IMG/VR virus record: IMGVR_UViG_3300032156_000919
Span: 1 to 47,356 of that record
Length of the DNA stretch: 47,356 nt
Reading direction: 5' to 3' (one strand)
Source: a virus
Shown: one piece after another, positions 47,267-47,356 of the stretch
How the letters are laid out: every line of letters begins with the position of its first letter
How positions within the stretch are numbered: the first letter of the stretch is position 1
Position numbers and translations under genes: made by a program
The notes under the pieces: generated by a model
Database searches by the model: none
Seen by the model: the letters and a program-made list of their open reading frames with translations, nothing else
What the model was told of the DNA's origin: nothing

Positions 47267-47356
47267 TGTCACGCAATCCCAAGCAAGATTACACTCAGTA
47301 CGTTCATGAGTTTACTGACAAAAATGGCGTTACACGTTATGCGGTGGGAGAGTGGA
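47230..47356. repeat. Terminal direct repeat, right copy
   Basis: Identical to 1-127. It includes the first 94 bases of the 83-residue gene found complete at 34-285, so 47263-47356 is a second, partial view of that gene and not a separate one. Confidence 0.95.

Overview
This window looks like one complete phage genome. The first 127 bases recur exactly as the last 127 (1-127 = 47230-47356), which is what an assembler leaves when it closes a circular or circularly permuted molecule, so the unique length is about 47,229 bp. Every convincing gene is on the + strand. The genes form tightly packed, often ATGA-overlapping operons separated by short regions with extended -10 promoters (TGRTATAAT) and hairpins. 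The virion is that of a tailed, siphovirus-like phage: large terminase, portal, protease-scaffold, HK97-type major capsid protein, tail tube, frameshifted tail chaperones, a 1116-residue tape measure, Dit-like distal tail protein and Gp37-like baseplate protein. I see no integrase or recognisable lysogeny module; one ribbon-helix-helix regulator is the only clear repressor type. The host cannot be fixed from sequence alone. GC content is near 50 percent. The cassette-associated repeats at 44 kb remind me of intergenic repeats in environmental bacteria such as Chloroflexota, but that is only a weak hint.

Layout. 0-0.5 kb: the last small genes of the early/accessory operon, which run across the closure point. 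0.5-4.1 kb: ParB-like/methyltransferase fusion, HNH endonuclease, small terminase candidate and TerL. 4.2-15.4 kb: portal, a 620-residue collagen-like protein, a fibre-like protein, an FkbM methyltransferase-glycosyltransferase fusion, minor head candidates, protease-scaffold and major capsid protein, ending in a strong terminator. 15.5-21.8 kb: a glycan module (methyltransferase, four glycosyltransferase genes, two of them fusions), interrupted by two homing endonuclease genes that each carry their own promoter and a knotted RNA leader. 21.8-34.6 kb: connectors, tail tube with a six-bladed BNR domain, chaperones, tape measure, Dit, baseplate, fibres. 34.6-40.4 kb: secreted DPBB-like protein, RHH regulator, a tRNA-like element, a truncated HNH gene and many small accessory or membrane proteins. 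40.4-43.1 kb: replication (winged-helix/DnaD-like initiator with internal iterons, DnaB-type helicase). 43.2-44.75 kb: an integron-like cassette array carrying a DNA methyltransferase. 44.9-47.2 kb: holin candidate, RusA resolvase and small genes.

How it fits together. The structural genes are interleaved with genes for making and methylating glycans. A Ser/Thr-rich collagen-like virion protein sits just downstream of the portal. I infer that the phage decorates its own virion, or alters host surface glycans, with enzymes it encodes. Homing endonucleases have shaped the map: three apparently intact genes, one truncated HNH gene and one orphan AP2-domain remnant. The most unusual signals are (1) the cassette array with attC-like sites at 43.2-44.75 kb, (2) two unrelated-in-sequence but same-topology pseudoknotted leader RNAs in front of homing endonuclease genes, and (3) iterons inside the initiator gene beside a long leader inverted repeat.
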